Shown here: positions 1 through 9,199 of the stretch, piece after piece | Layout of the letters: each line of letters starts with the position of its first letter | Position numbering within the stretch: position 1 is the stretch's first letter | NCBI RefSeq assembly: GCF_008000815.1 | Contig: NZ_CP042806.1 | Span: 1,178,001 to 1,242,000 of the forward strand | From: Terriglobus albidus | Lineage (GTDB): Bacteria; Acidobacteriota; Terriglobia; Terriglobales; Acidobacteriaceae | DNA: 64,000 nt | Reading direction: 5' to 3' | Notes under the pieces: generated by a model | What the model saw: only the letters and a program-made list of their open reading frames with translations | Databases searched by the model: none | What the model was told of the DNA's origin: nothing | Position numbers and translations under genes: made by a program

Positions 1-3000
1 TGCCGCAGGTGGACTACCCCACCATCCAGACGCTGACCTTCTATCCGGGAGCGAGTCCCGAGGTGATGACGCAGTCCGTCACCGGGCCTCTGGAGCGCCA
101 GTTCGGCCAGATTCCCGGCCTGACGCAGATGACCTCTATCTCCTCAGGCGGTGGGTCGGTCATCACGCTGCAGTTCAACCTGAATGAGTCGATCGATATC
201 GCGCAGCAGGATGTTCAGGCGGCGATTAATGCAGCCACCTCCTACCTGCCGAAAGACCTCCCCAATCCTCCGATCTACTCCAAGGTCAATCCGGCGGATG
301 CGCCGATTCTGACTCTCGCGCTCAGCTCCAGCTCCCTTCCTTTGTCAAAGGTGGAAGATCTGGCAGACACGATCATGGCGCAAAAGATCTCGCAGCTTTC
401 GGGTGTGGGTCTTGTCAGCATCGCCGGCGGCCAGAAGCCGGCGGTTCGGGTCCAGGCCAATCCAACGGCGCTGGCCAGCTACGGCCTCTCACTGGAAGAT
501 ATCCGTACGGCGCTGGCATCGGCGAATGTCGACCAGCCCAAGGGCGGCATCTCGGGAGCACGCCAGGCCTTTACCATCGGCGCGAACGATCAACTTACGG
601 CCGCGGCTGACTACAACAACGTGATCGTTGCCTATCGCAACGGATCTCCGGTCCGGTTGTCGGATGTCGCAAATGCAGTGGACTCGTCAGAGAACCTGTA
701 CCAGGCGGCGTGGTGGAATGAAGACCCGGCGGTTATCGTCAACATTCAGCGCCAGCCGGGCGCGAATATTATCTCGGTCGTGGACTCCGTAAAGGCGCTG
801 TTACCGCGTCTGCGCGAGACACTGCCGAACACGATTCGCATCGACGTACTTACAGACCGGACGAATACCATCCGCGCTTCGGTCAAGGATGTGCAGTTCG
901 AGCTGATGCTGACCATTGCGCTGGTCGTTCTGGTCATCTTCCTCTTCCTGCGGTCGTGGCGCGCCACCATCATTCCGTCGGTGGCGGTGCCGCTTTCGAT
1001 TGTGGGCACCTTCGGCGTGATGTACCTGTTGGGCTACTCGCTCAACAACCTTTCGCTGATGGCGCTGACCATTTCCACGGGCTTCGTGGTTGACGACGCC
1101 ATCGTGATGGTGGAGAACATCGATCGCTATCTGGAGATGGGCGACTCGCCGCTGGATGCGGCGCTGAAGGGCTCAGAACAGATCGGCTTCACCATTGTGT
1201 CGCTGACCATCTCGCTGATTGCGGTACTGATCCCGCTGCTCTTCATGGGCGACATCGTCGGCCGGCTCTTCCGCGAGTTCGCGGTCACGTTGGCTGTGAC
1301 GATTCTGGTTTCAGCGGTCATCTCTCTGACGCTGACGCCGATGATGGCAGCGAAGCTGTTGAAACATATTCCGGAGTCGGAGAAGGGCTGGTTCTACCGC
1401 AAGAGCGAAGAGTTCTTCAACTACGTCATCGAAAAGTATGCCGTGGGCGTGCGCTGGGTGCTGCGTCACCAGACCCTGACGCTGCTGGTGACGGTTGCTA
1501 CCTTTGTCACCACCGTCCTGCTGTATATGTACATTCCAAAGGGCTTCTTCCCGGTGCAGGACACCGGTGTGATTCTGGGCATTACACAGGGTCAGGAAGA
1601 CACCAGCTTTACCGCCATGGCCGCGAAGCAGAAGGCGCTGGCGTCGGTGGTGCTGAAGAACCCGAACGTGGAGAACGTCTCCTCTTTTATCGGAATCGAT
1701 GGCACCAATATGACCATCAATTCCGGCCGTATCCAGATCACGCTGAAGGATCGCGACGAGCGCAGGAGGACTGCCAGCGAGATCATTCAGGATCTGGAGC
1801 CGGAGCTGGCCAAGGTAGAAGGCATCAAGACCTATCTGCAACCTTCGCAGGACCTTACGGTGGAGGATCGAGTCAGCGCGCTGCAGTATCAGTTGTCGGT
1901 CGAAGATGCGGACCCGGTCGAGCTGCTGAGCTGGGTGAATCAGATCATGGACAAGATGGGCAGCCTGCCTGAGGTCACGGCGGTGACCAGCGATCAGCAT
2001 CCCAATGGACTTGGCGCGCACCTGGTGATCGATCGTGACACGGCATCGCGTCTTGGCATTACGCCGCAGAACATCGATGACACGCTGGACGATGCTTTTG
2101 GCCAGCGGCAGGTCTCAACCATCTATACGCAGATCAATCAGTACCACGTGGTGCTGGAGGCAGGACCCAGGTTCCAGCGGACTCCGGATTCGCTTGACCA
2201 TATCTACGTGAAGAGCTCGAACGGAACCCAGGTGCCTCTGTCGACGTTCACGCACTTCGAGCAGACGAAAACCGCGCTCTCCATCAATCATCAGAGCCAG
2301 TTCCCATCGGCAACGATCTCGTTCAATATCCGGCCTGATAAGAGCATCGGCGATGCAGTGGACTCGATCTCGAAGTCGCTGAAGGATATGAACATTCCTC
2401 TCAGCGTGAACACAGAGTTTCAGGGAACGGCGCGCAGCTTCCAGGCCTCGCTCGCGAATGAGCCGATTTTGATTCTGGCCGCGCTGATCGTGGTGTACAT
2501 CGTTCTGGGGGTGCTGTACGAGAGCTACATCCACCCCATCACGATTCTCTCGACGCTGCCCTCAGCGGGTGTGGGCGCTATTCTGGCGTTGATTATTGTC
2601 CGGGATTCTCTGAACGTGATTGCCTTGATCGGCATCATCCTGCTGATTGGCATCGTGAAGAAGAACGCCATCATGATGATCGACTTCGCCCTGGAGGCCG
2701 AACGTGAGCACGGCAAAACTCCGGAAGAGGCGATCTACCAGGCATGCCTGCTGCGCTTCCGTCCCATCATGATGACAACGATGGCGGCACTGCTCGGCGG
2801 CGTTCCGCTGGCCATGGGTACGGGGACGGGCTCCGAACTGCGCCGTCCGCTGGGTATCACGATCATCGGCGGCCTGATCGTCTCGCAGGTGCTCACGCTC
2901 TACACCACGCCGGTGGTCTATCTGTTCTTTGACCGTATCGGACGCAGGTACTTCAAGACGGAGGATGCCGACCGCAGGCTGCGCGAGCATGAGCATGCGG

Positions 3001-3014
3001 TTTCGGCGGACTGA
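1..3014 (+). CDS. mdtB: MdtB-like RND multidrug efflux permease (5' end cut by window)
   Basis: Inner-membrane proton-driven RND pump subunit. The reading frame is already open at base 3 (codons Pro-Gln-Val-Asp-Tyr-Pro), so the true start lies upstream. The GTG at 9 is internal, because the usual N-terminal first helix (FIxRPVATxLL) is missing. About 1000 residues are visible. They match the MdtB pattern: the porter segment QFGQIPGLTQMTS, NPADAPILTLAL, and the TM4 motif STGFVVDDAIVMVENI with the proton-relay Asp pair. GDIVGRLFREFAVTLAV and the second membrane half LIGIVKKNAIMMIDFALEAER follow. The next gene, 12 nt downstream, is the paralogous MdtC-like subunit, as in mdtABC operons, where B and C form a hetero-trimer. 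The adaptor (MdtA) should lie before the window. The substrate cannot be read from sequence. Confidence 0.93.
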   Translation, partial: PQVDYPTIQTLTFYPGASPEVMTQSVTGPLERQFGQIPGLTQMTSISSGGGSVITLQFNLNESIDIAQQDVQAAINAATSYLPKDLPNPPIYSKVNPADAPILTLALSSSSLPLSKVEDLADTIMAQKISQLSGVGLVSIAGGQKPAVRVQANPTALASYGLSLEDIRTALASANVDQPKGGISGARQAFTIGANDQLTAAADYNNVIVAYRNGSPVRLSDVANAVDSSENLYQAAWWNEDPAVIVNIQRQPGANIISVVDSVKALLPRLRETLPNTIRIDVLTDRTNTIRASVKDVQFELMLTIALVVLVIFLFLRSWRATIIPSVAVPLSIVGTFGVMYLLGYSLNNLSLMALTISTGFVVDDAIVMVENIDRYLEMGDSPLDAALKGSEQIGFTIVSLTISLIAVLIPLLFMGDIVGRLFREFAVTLAVTILVSAVISLTLTPMMAAKLLKHIPESEKGWFYRKSEEFFNYVIEKYAVGVRWVLRHQTLTLLVTVATFVTTVLLYMYIPKGFFPVQDTGVILGITQGQEDTSFTAMAAKQKALASVVLKNPNVENVSSFIGIDGTNMTINSGRIQITLKDRDERRRTASEIIQDLEPELAKVEGIKTYLQPSQDLTVEDRVSALQYQLSVEDADPVELLSWVNQIMDKMGSLPEVTAVTSDQHPNGLGAHLVIDRDTASRLGITPQNIDDTLDDAFGQRQVSTIYTQINQYHVVLEAGPRFQRTPDSLDHIYVKSSNGTQVPLSTFTHFEQTKTALSINHQSQFPSATISFNIRPDKSIGDAVDSISKSLKDMNIPLSVNTEFQGTARSFQASLANEPILILAALIVVYIVLGVLYESYIHPITILSTLPSAGVGAILALIIVRDSLNVIALIGIILLIGIVKKNAIMMIDFALEAEREHGKTPEEAIYQACLLRFRPIMMTTMAALLGGVPLAMGTGTGSELRRPLGITIIGGLIVSQVLTLYTTPVVYLFFDRIGRRYFKTEDADRRLREHEHAVSAD

Positions 3015-3026
3015 GGTACTTCGCCT

Positions 3027-6000
3027 ATGCATATCTCCGCACCATTCATCAAACGGCCGGTAGCCACTTTCCTGCTCTCGATCGCTGTTCTTATGGCGGG
3101 AGCGGTGGCGTATACCTTCCTGCCGGTGGCTGCCCTGCCTCAGGTGGAGTTTCCGACGATCTCGGTCAATGCCGGCATTCCCGGATCTGATCCTGAAACG
3201 ACTGCTTCGGCGATCACGACTCCACTTGAGCGTCAGTTCTCGCGCATTGCGGGTATTACGCAGATGACCTCCGTCTCCGGTACAGGAACGGCGAGCATCA
3301 TTCTGCAGTTCGATCTCTCTCGCGACATCAACGGAGCCGCGCGCGACGTGCAGGCAGCCATCAATGCAGCGCGCGCCCAGCTTCCGGCAAATCTTCCGCA
3401 GAACCCCAGCTATCGCAAGATCAATCCGGCAGATGCGCCGATCGTGATGCTGGCGCTGACATCGGAGTCGATGACGCCGGCGCAGCTCTATGACGTTGCC
3501 GATTCGATCCTGTCGCAGAAGATTGCGCAGGTAGAAGGTGTCGGCCAGGTCTTCGCCGGGGGCTCGGCGAAGCCTGCTGTCCGTATCGAGGCAAACCCCC
3601 GTCAGCTTTCGGCCTATGGTATCGGCCTGGAAGCGTTACGTACAGCCATCAGCCAGATCAATGTATTGCAGCCAACGGGCTATCTGCAGGATGACAAGCA
3701 TCGCTGGGCGGTCTCGACCTCAGACCAGCTCTTTGGAGCCGCGGCGTATGCCCCGCTGATTATTGCGACCGATCGTGGCAATGTATCGAGCGCGACGGCA
3801 TCGACCGGTCTGCCATCGTCCGTGGCCGCCGTCAGTTCGACGACGAGCACAACCACCAACACGGCAAACGGTCCGGCGAACAACGCCAACCGCACGCCGA
3901 TGGCGGCATCGAACCAGTCCACCAGTGCCGCTGCAAATGCGCATGGCATCGTGCGTATTCAGGATGTCGCGACTGTTTACGACGGCATTGAGAACATCCA
4001 GACCGGCGGATTTATCGATGGCAAGCCTGCCATTCTGATGCAGGTCTTCAAGTCGCCGGGGGCGAACGTCATTGAGACGGTGGATCGTGTTCTGGCGCTG
4101 CTGCCAACGCTGCGCGCCACCATTCCGCCGGCGGTGACATTGGACGTGGCGCTCGACCGCACCACAACGATCCGCGCCTCGGTCAACGATATTACCCGCA
4201 CGCTGATGCTGACGATCGGTCTGGTAGTGCTGGTCGTCTTCTTCTTCCTGCGCGAGGTGCGATCGACGCTGATTCCGTCAGTGTCTGTGCCGTTGTCGCT
4301 GATGGGCACCTTCGGCGTGATGTATCTGTTGGGATATTCACTCGATAATCTCTCCCTGATGGCGTTGACGATCTCGACCGGGTTCGTCGTCGACGATGCC
4401 ATCGTGGTGATCGAGAACATCTCGCGTCATCTGGAGGAGGGCATGCAGCCCTTCGAGGCTGCGATGCTGGGGTCGGAGGAGATCGGCTTTACCGTGCTCT
4501 CCATGAGCATCTCGCTGATTGCCGTGTTTATCCCCATCCTGCTGATGGGCGGTATTGTCGGACGCCTGTTCCGCGAGTTTGCGGTGACGCTCTCGGTGGC
4601 GATCATGGTCTCCCTGGTGGTTTCGCTGACGACGACGCCGATGCTTTCGGCAAAGTTCCTGAAGGCTCATGACCAGCAGAAGCACGGGCGCTTCTATCTG
4701 TGGGGCGAGAAGTTCTTCAACTGGATGCTGAAGGAGTACGACCGCGGCCTGCGCTGGGTGATCCGGCACTGGATTCTTACTTTCATGATTACGGTTGGCA
4801 CCTTCATCCTGAACATCTATCTGTTCACGCTGGTGCCGAAGGGCTTCTTCCCGCAACAGGACACAGGCCGTATCGGCGGCCAGATTCGCGGTCAGCAGGA
4901 TACCTCGTTCGAATCGATGCGGCAGAAGATGATCTCGCTTTCGGCCATCGTGCAGCGCGATCCTGCGGTGGAGCATGTGATGTCCTTCGTCGGTGGCGGC
5001 GGTCCCGGCGGTGGTGCCACCAATACGGCCAATCTCTTCATGGCGTTGAAGCCCTACGAAGAACGCATCAAGAATGGTGACACGGCGGATGCCGTCATCA
5101 ACCGTCTGCGTCCGCGGCTGCAGGGCACGCCGGGAGCGCAGCTCTTTCTGCAGTCGCAGCAGGAGCTGAACATCGGTGGCCGGCAGTCGGCGGCTCAGTT
5201 CCAGTACACGGTCACGGCCGATACGGTAGCCGAGCTGAAAGAGTGGGGTCCCAAGCTGCAGCTGGCGATGTCGCGTATTCCGGAGCTTCGTGACATCAAT
5301 ACCGATCAGCAGGACAACGGTCTGCGGTACCAGTTGGTGATCGATCGCGATAGCGCATCGCGCCTTGGAATTACGCCGTTGATGATCGACTCGACTCTAT
5401 CCGACGCTTTTGGCCAGCGCCAGGTTTCTACGACCTATCGCACGCTGAATCAGTATCACGTGGTGATGGAGGTCGCGCCGGAGTTCCAGACCGATGTCGA
5501 TTCGCTGCGCCACATCTTTGTGAAGAGCACGAACGGAACGCAGGTCCCGCTCTCAGCTTTTTCTCACTTCGAGATGACTCGTGTTCCGCTGCAGGTCAAT
5601 CACCAGTCGCAGCGTCCGGCGTCGACCATCTCGTTCAACCTGGGACCGGGCGTCTCGCTCTCCGATGCTACGAATGCCATCGAGCGGGTGAAGAACCAGA
5701 TCGGCCTGCCATCAACGGTGGTGGGCGGCTTCCAGGGCTCGGCGCAGGCCTTCCAGTCGTCGCTCTCTTCGGAGCCGATCCTTATCCTGCTTGCCATGAT
5801 CACGGTGTACATCGTGCTGGGCATGCTGTACGAGAGTTTCATCCATCCGCTGACGATTCTCTCCACGCTGCCTTCGGCGGGCGTGGGTGCACTGCTGGCG
5901 CTGCTGATCACGAACCTGGAGCTCTCAGTAATCGCCATGATCGGTATGGTGCTGCTGATCGGCATCGTGAAGAAGAACGCCATCATGATGATCGACTTTG

Positions 6001-6329
6001 CGATTGCGGCGGAGCGCGAACACGGCAAGGATTCGGAAGGTGCTATCTACGAGGCGTGTCTGTTGCGCTTCCGGCCGATCATGATGACGACCTTCGCGGC
6101 ATTGCTTGGCGGTCTGCCTCTGGCGCTTGGGACCGGGACGGGCTCCGAGCTGCGCAAGCCATTGGGTGTCACTATCGTGGGTGGCCTGCTGGTCTCGCAG
6201 TGCCTGACGCTGTTTACGACTCCGGCGGTGTATCTCTTCTTCGACAAGCTGCGGAAGCGCCTTGCAAAGTTCTTCCCGAAGAAAGCCGCAGCTCCGGCGC
6301 ATGTGCCGCATCCGGCCCCGGGTGATTGA
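3027..6329 (+). CDS. mdtC: MdtC-like RND efflux permease with a low-complexity insertion
   Basis: Second RND pump subunit, 1100 aa, starting MHISAPFIKRPVATFLLSIA, a standard RND first helix. TM4 carries STGFVVDDAIVVIENI with the proton-relay Asp pair. The C-half has GIVKKNAIMMIDFAIAAEREHGK and the RFRPIMMTT motif. It probably pairs with the preceding MdtB-like protein in the inner membrane. The family is usually about 1025-1040 aa. The extra length is a Ser/Thr/Asn/Ala-rich stretch at about residues 250-306, just before the segment GIVRIQDVATVYDG. The MdtB-like neighbour has only a short turn at the same place. The C-tail is Lys/Ala/Pro-rich. ATG start 12 nt after the previous stop indicates co-transcription. 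Confidence 0.94.
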   Translation: MHISAPFIKRPVATFLLSIAVLMAGAVAYTFLPVAALPQVEFPTISVNAGIPGSDPETTASAITTPLERQFSRIAGITQMTSVSGTGTASIILQFDLSRDINGAARDVQAAINAARAQLPANLPQNPSYRKINPADAPIVMLALTSESMTPAQLYDVADSILSQKIAQVEGVGQVFAGGSAKPAVRIEANPRQLSAYGIGLEALRTAISQINVLQPTGYLQDDKHRWAVSTSDQLFGAAAYAPLIIATDRGNVSSATASTGLPSSVAAVSSTTSTTTNTANGPANNANRTPMAASNQSTSAAANAHGIVRIQDVATVYDGIENIQTGGFIDGKPAILMQVFKSPGANVIETVDRVLALLPTLRATIPPAVTLDVALDRTTTIRASVNDITRTLMLTIGLVVLVVFFFLREVRSTLIPSVSVPLSLMGTFGVMYLLGYSLDNLSLMALTISTGFVVDDAIVVIENISRHLEEGMQPFEAAMLGSEEIGFTVLSMSISLIAVFIPILLMGGIVGRLFREFAVTLSVAIMVSLVVSLTTTPMLSAKFLKAHDQQKHGRFYLWGEKFFNWMLKEYDRGLRWVIRHWILTFMITVGTFILNIYLFTLVPKGFFPQQDTGRIGGQIRGQQDTSFESMRQKMISLSAIVQRDPAVEHVMSFVGGGGPGGGATNTANLFMALKPYEERIKNGDTADAVINRLRPRLQGTPGAQLFLQSQQELNIGGRQSAAQFQYTVTADTVAELKEWGPKLQLAMSRIPELRDINTDQQDNGLRYQLVIDRDSASRLGITPLMIDSTLSDAFGQRQVSTTYRTLNQYHVVMEVAPEFQTDVDSLRHIFVKSTNGTQVPLSAFSHFEMTRVPLQVNHQSQRPASTISFNLGPGVSLSDATNAIERVKNQIGLPSTVVGGFQGSAQAFQSSLSSEPILILLAMITVYIVLGMLYESFIHPLTILSTLPSAGVGALLALLITNLELSVIAMIGMVLLIGIVKKNAIMMIDFAIAAEREHGKDSEGAIYEACLLRFRPIMMTTFAALLGGLPLALGTGTGSELRKPLGVTIVGGLLVSQCLTLFTTPAVYLFFDKLRKRLAKFFPKKAAAPAHVPHPAPGD

Positions 6330-6359
6330 ATCATTGAAGGATTGAATTATTGAATAAGG

Positions 6360-6383
6360 AAGGCCGGTCATATGACCGGCCTT
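6360..6383. terminator. Perfect 24-nt palindrome downstream of the mdtBC-like genes
   Basis: AAGGCCGGTCAT followed at once by its exact reverse complement. It lies 30 nt after the mdtC-like stop, so it may end that transcript. No T-run follows, so it is a weak intrinsic terminator candidate. The DNA just before it (6325-6357) is an AT-rich run of TTGAAT-type repeats. Confidence 0.4.
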
Positions 6384-6452
6384 CGTCGTGCCCTGAGCAA
6401 GGCATATCGGACTTCACTTGATTTCCTCATCTTCAAGATCACACAGAGCAAG

Positions 6453-6474
6453 GGGTCAGGCATGCACCTGACCC
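6453..6474. terminator. Hairpin between convergent mdtC-like and CocE-like genes
   Basis: GGGTCAGG, a 6-nt loop, then CCTGACCC, followed by TTTGTTGC on the plus strand. It lies 35 nt from the stop of the minus-strand hydrolase and could act as a bidirectional terminator. The T-run is short. Confidence 0.4.
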
Positions 6475-6509
6475 TTTGTTGCTGTTTCAATTGGAAACTG
6501 GCATCCGCC

Positions 6510-8477
6510 CTACTTCACCACTGGCAATTCGATAAAGCTGGCCTTGCCAGGCTGGTGCCAGATGCGTTGTTCGGCTTTCTTATAGTCTTCGGGTTTGGCG
6601 TCGAAGATGTTGGGGACGAAGGTCTGGGGGTTGCGGTCGTAGAGTGGGAAGAGTGTCGACTGGACCTGCACCATGATGCGGTGACCGGGCTCGAAGGTGT
6701 GATTGACCTGCGGCAGGTCGAACTTCACCAGCTCGGGCTCGTTGGGCTTGAAGGCTTCCGGCTTCTCGAAGCTCTTGCGGTAGCGGGCACGGAAGATGTC
6801 CAGCGAGATCGGTAGCTCATAGCCTTTCCAGTCGTCAGCCACGTTCTCGGGATAGACATCGATGAGCTTCACAACGAAGTCGGAATCGCTTCCAGACGTT
6901 GAAGCCATCAGGTTCACAACTGGTGTTCCACTGAGGCGCAGAGGCTCCTTGAGCGGCTCGGTGATGAAGGTCAGGACGTCGGGGCGGCCATCGACGAAGC
7001 GCTGGTCGGTGACCAGCCAGGTGCGCCAGTGTTCGCCGGTAACCGGACGCGGGAGGTAGGGCACAGGCTTTGCCGGATCAGAGGTATAAGCGCTGTACTG
7101 CTCGCCGGCTTTAGGAGCACTCCAGCTTAGGCTTCCATTGGCTGTGAGGTATAGCGGTTTGGCGCTATTCTCGCAGCCGGTATCGCAGCTCAGCGGCCAC
7201 TTATCGAAGCGATCCCAATGGTTGGCGCTGGTGTTGTAGATCAGCACGGGAGGCGTTGCGGCCTTGGGCGCACCGTCGACGAGGTACTGCGAGAAGAACG
7301 GCATCATGACCTCGCGGCGGAAGTATTGGGTGGTATCGCCGTCCCAGACCAGTGGGCCGAGGGCGCGCCCTTCGCGATTGACCTGGGAATGGAACCACGG
7401 TCCCATCACCAAATAATTCAACGTATTGCTCTTGTCCTTCGGTTCGGCGGCTCGATAGCTGTGGATGGCGCCCCACATGTCTTCCTGATCCCACAGACCC
7501 TGCAGCCACATGGTCGGAACCGAGAGAGGCTTGTCGCCGGCAAGCTTGTCCAGCGCCTGCGCCTGCCAGAAGCCGTCATAGGCCGGATGCGATTCAACGG
7601 TCTTCCAGTAAGGAAGCTGCTCTTCGCCGAGGTAGCGGGCCATATCGCCTGCGGAGCCGCGCTGCAGGTAGGCGGTGTAGTCGTCCTCAGCTCCATGATT
7701 GCCGCGCTTGCCTGCGCCGCGAGCCGTGGTCTGCGAGAGGAAGTAGTCGAGATTAGTCTGGCGGAAGGCGCCGTAGTGGAACCAGTCGTCACCCATCCAG
7801 CCGTCGGTCATCGGGCTTTCGGGAAGGGCGACCTTGAGGGCCGGATGCGGGTTCAGCAGGGCCATCTGCACGGTGTAGCCCTCATAGGAGGAGCCGAGCA
7901 TACCGACGCGACCATTGGACTCGGGCACGTGCTTCACCAGCCAGTCGATGGTGTCATAGGCGTCCATGGTGTCGTCGGCGCCGGTGGCGTTGTAGGGACC
8001 GACCTGCGGAGGAGTCATCAGGTATGGACCTTCAGAGCCGTACTTGCCACGGACGTCCTGATAGATGCGAATCCAGCCGGCGTGGACAAAGACCTCGTCC
8101 GCGAGACCAAGCTCGTCGATCATGTGGGATGAATCCTGCTTCCCTGCACCGCGCTCGGGCGAGGCGGCGTTGCCGGTTGCGATGGGGGTGCGGGCTGCAG
8201 CTGCGCGCGAGGCAGCGTTGTAGGGTGTGCGCGTCAGGATCATGGGCACGTTCATCGCGCCTTTGGGGATCACGATGACGGTGTAGAGCCTGGTGCCGTC
8301 GCGCATCGGCACCATCTCGACGCGTTTGGTGTAATCCCACTCGGGCTTGGTCACGGTCTCGGCCTGCTGTTTGGGCGGCGTGAACGAGGCAGGAATATCG
8401 TTGTGGATCTCAGTTGTCTGCGCAAACGCGCAGCCTGCGGCAAAGATGGCGGCTACGGCCAGGCCGTGAAGCTTCAT
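6510..8477 (-). CDS. CocE/NonD family exported hydrolase (X-Pro dipeptidyl-peptidase type)
   Basis: Predicted secreted serine hydrolase, about 655 aa. The ATG at 8477 is chosen over a TTG two codons upstream because AGGAGA sits 9 nt before it. An N-terminal signal peptide ends near AFA-Q. The alpha/beta-hydrolase core shows RTPYN (oxyanion Tyr, about residue 86). The nucleophile elbow GSSYEG gives Ser at about 197. A DQEDMWG segment (candidate Asp) and PWFHSQ (candidate His) follow. The C-terminal half is the jelly-roll domain usual in this family (LRLSGTPVVNL, then FEPGHRIMVQVQS). Family members include cocaine esterase, glutaryl-7-ACA acylase and X-Pro dipeptidyl-peptidase, so the substrate is open: an ester, an amide or an Xaa-Pro peptide. 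It stands alone, convergent to the mdtBC-like genes. Confidence 0.88.
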   Translation of the reverse strand: MKLHGLAVAAIFAAGCAFAQTTEIHNDIPASFTPPKQQAETVTKPEWDYTKRVEMVPMRDGTRLYTVIVIPKGAMNVPMILTRTPYNAASRAAAARTPIATGNAASPERGAGKQDSSHMIDELGLADEVFVHAGWIRIYQDVRGKYGSEGPYLMTPPQVGPYNATGADDTMDAYDTIDWLVKHVPESNGRVGMLGSSYEGYTVQMALLNPHPALKVALPESPMTDGWMGDDWFHYGAFRQTNLDYFLSQTTARGAGKRGNHGAEDDYTAYLQRGSAGDMARYLGEEQLPYWKTVESHPAYDGFWQAQALDKLAGDKPLSVPTMWLQGLWDQEDMWGAIHSYRAAEPKDKSNTLNYLVMGPWFHSQVNREGRALGPLVWDGDTTQYFRREVMMPFFSQYLVDGAPKAATPPVLIYNTSANHWDRFDKWPLSCDTGCENSAKPLYLTANGSLSWSAPKAGEQYSAYTSDPAKPVPYLPRPVTGEHWRTWLVTDQRFVDGRPDVLTFITEPLKEPLRLSGTPVVNLMASTSGSDSDFVVKLIDVYPENVADDWKGYELPISLDIFRARYRKSFEKPEAFKPNEPELVKFDLPQVNHTFEPGHRIMVQVQSTLFPLYDRNPQTFVPNIFDAKPEDYKKAEQRIWHQPGKASFIELPVVK

Positions 8478-8512
8478 CGGCAAGTTTCTCCTGTGTGAAA
8501 TATCAGAATATG

Positions 8513-9091
8513 TCAGAGGAAGAGCCGGATGCCTGCAATTCCTGCGGCCCCGGCTTCCAGGCAGGCGCTGGTGTTCTCAGCGGTGATGCCGCCAAGGGCA
8601 AGGACGGGCACATGGCCGGCGGTAAGGCATGCCTCACGGAGCAGCTCGAGGCCTGAACCTTTGCTGATCCGTTCGCCGGCGACGGACTTCTCAAAGACCG
8701 GACCGAAGAGGAGAAAGTCTGCGTCAAGGGAGCGCCAGATGTCGTCGAGGGTGTGGCAGGAGACGCTGACGATGGCTTCGGGGAAGATGGACCGCACCTG
8801 CGCCGGGGTCAGTTCCCCCTCCCGGGAGGTCAAGTGAACGCCATGCGCTCCAGCGGCCAAGGCGACGTCCAGGCGGCCGTTGATCAGCAGCCTGGTCTGG
8901 CTGCCGGAGAGTTCGGTGAGTATCCGGCGGGCGAGGGAAACCATCTCCGCGGCCCCTAAGTCCTTTTCTCTCAATTGCAAATAGTCGATGCCGGTTTGGG
9001 CACAACGGCGCGCAAGATCGAGGAGGGCCAGCCGGGCGGCTTGTTCCTCTGATGAAACTATCTTTCGATTGGTGATCGCACACCGGGTCAT
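8513..9091 (-). CDS. thiE: Thiamine-phosphate synthase-like protein (ThiE/TenI family)
   Basis: TIM-barrel protein of 192 aa. ThiE joins hydroxymethylpyrimidine diphosphate to thiazole phosphate. Visible family motifs are YLQLREKD (about 38-44), LLINGRLDVALAAGAHGVHL (about 68-87), FGPVF (about 129-133) and LALGGI followed by GAAGIAGIRLF near the C-terminus. Two points differ from classical ThiE. The segment after GVHL reads TSREGEL where GQxD is usual. The phosphate loop after FGPVF reads EKSVAGE where a TxTK-like segment is usual. It may therefore be a TenI-type homologue, so its enzyme activity is uncertain. The ATG at 9091 is preferred to an adjacent TTG. No other thi gene and no TPP riboswitch is visible nearby. 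The divergent neighbour is sthA. Confidence 0.8.
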   Translation of the reverse strand: MTRCAITNRKIVSSEEQAARLALLDLARRCAQTGIDYLQLREKDLGAAEMVSLARRILTELSGSQTRLLINGRLDVALAAGAHGVHLTSREGELTPAQVRSIFPEAIVSVSCHTLDDIWRSLDADFLLFGPVFEKSVAGERISKGSGLELLREACLTAGHVPVLALGGITAENTSACLEAGAAGIAGIRLFL

Positions 9092-9199
9092 CAAGGTGAC
9101 AGTCTAACCCCTGTGTTAGCTTAGGGTTTGACAACGTAGAGAAGCGAAACCCGTCAACGTCAACCAAACGAGCAACCGGGGAATCATCCTTAAGAGCGC

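Noticed and set aside
7218-8132. A 304-codon open frame opposite the CocE-type hydrolase
   Set aside because: The minus-strand protein has clear catalytic motifs; this frame has no recognisable feature.
9092-9199. TPP riboswitch before the thiE-like gene
   Set aside because: The gap is about 100 nt and shared with sthA; no thi-box-like CTGAGA or ACCTGA elements were found.
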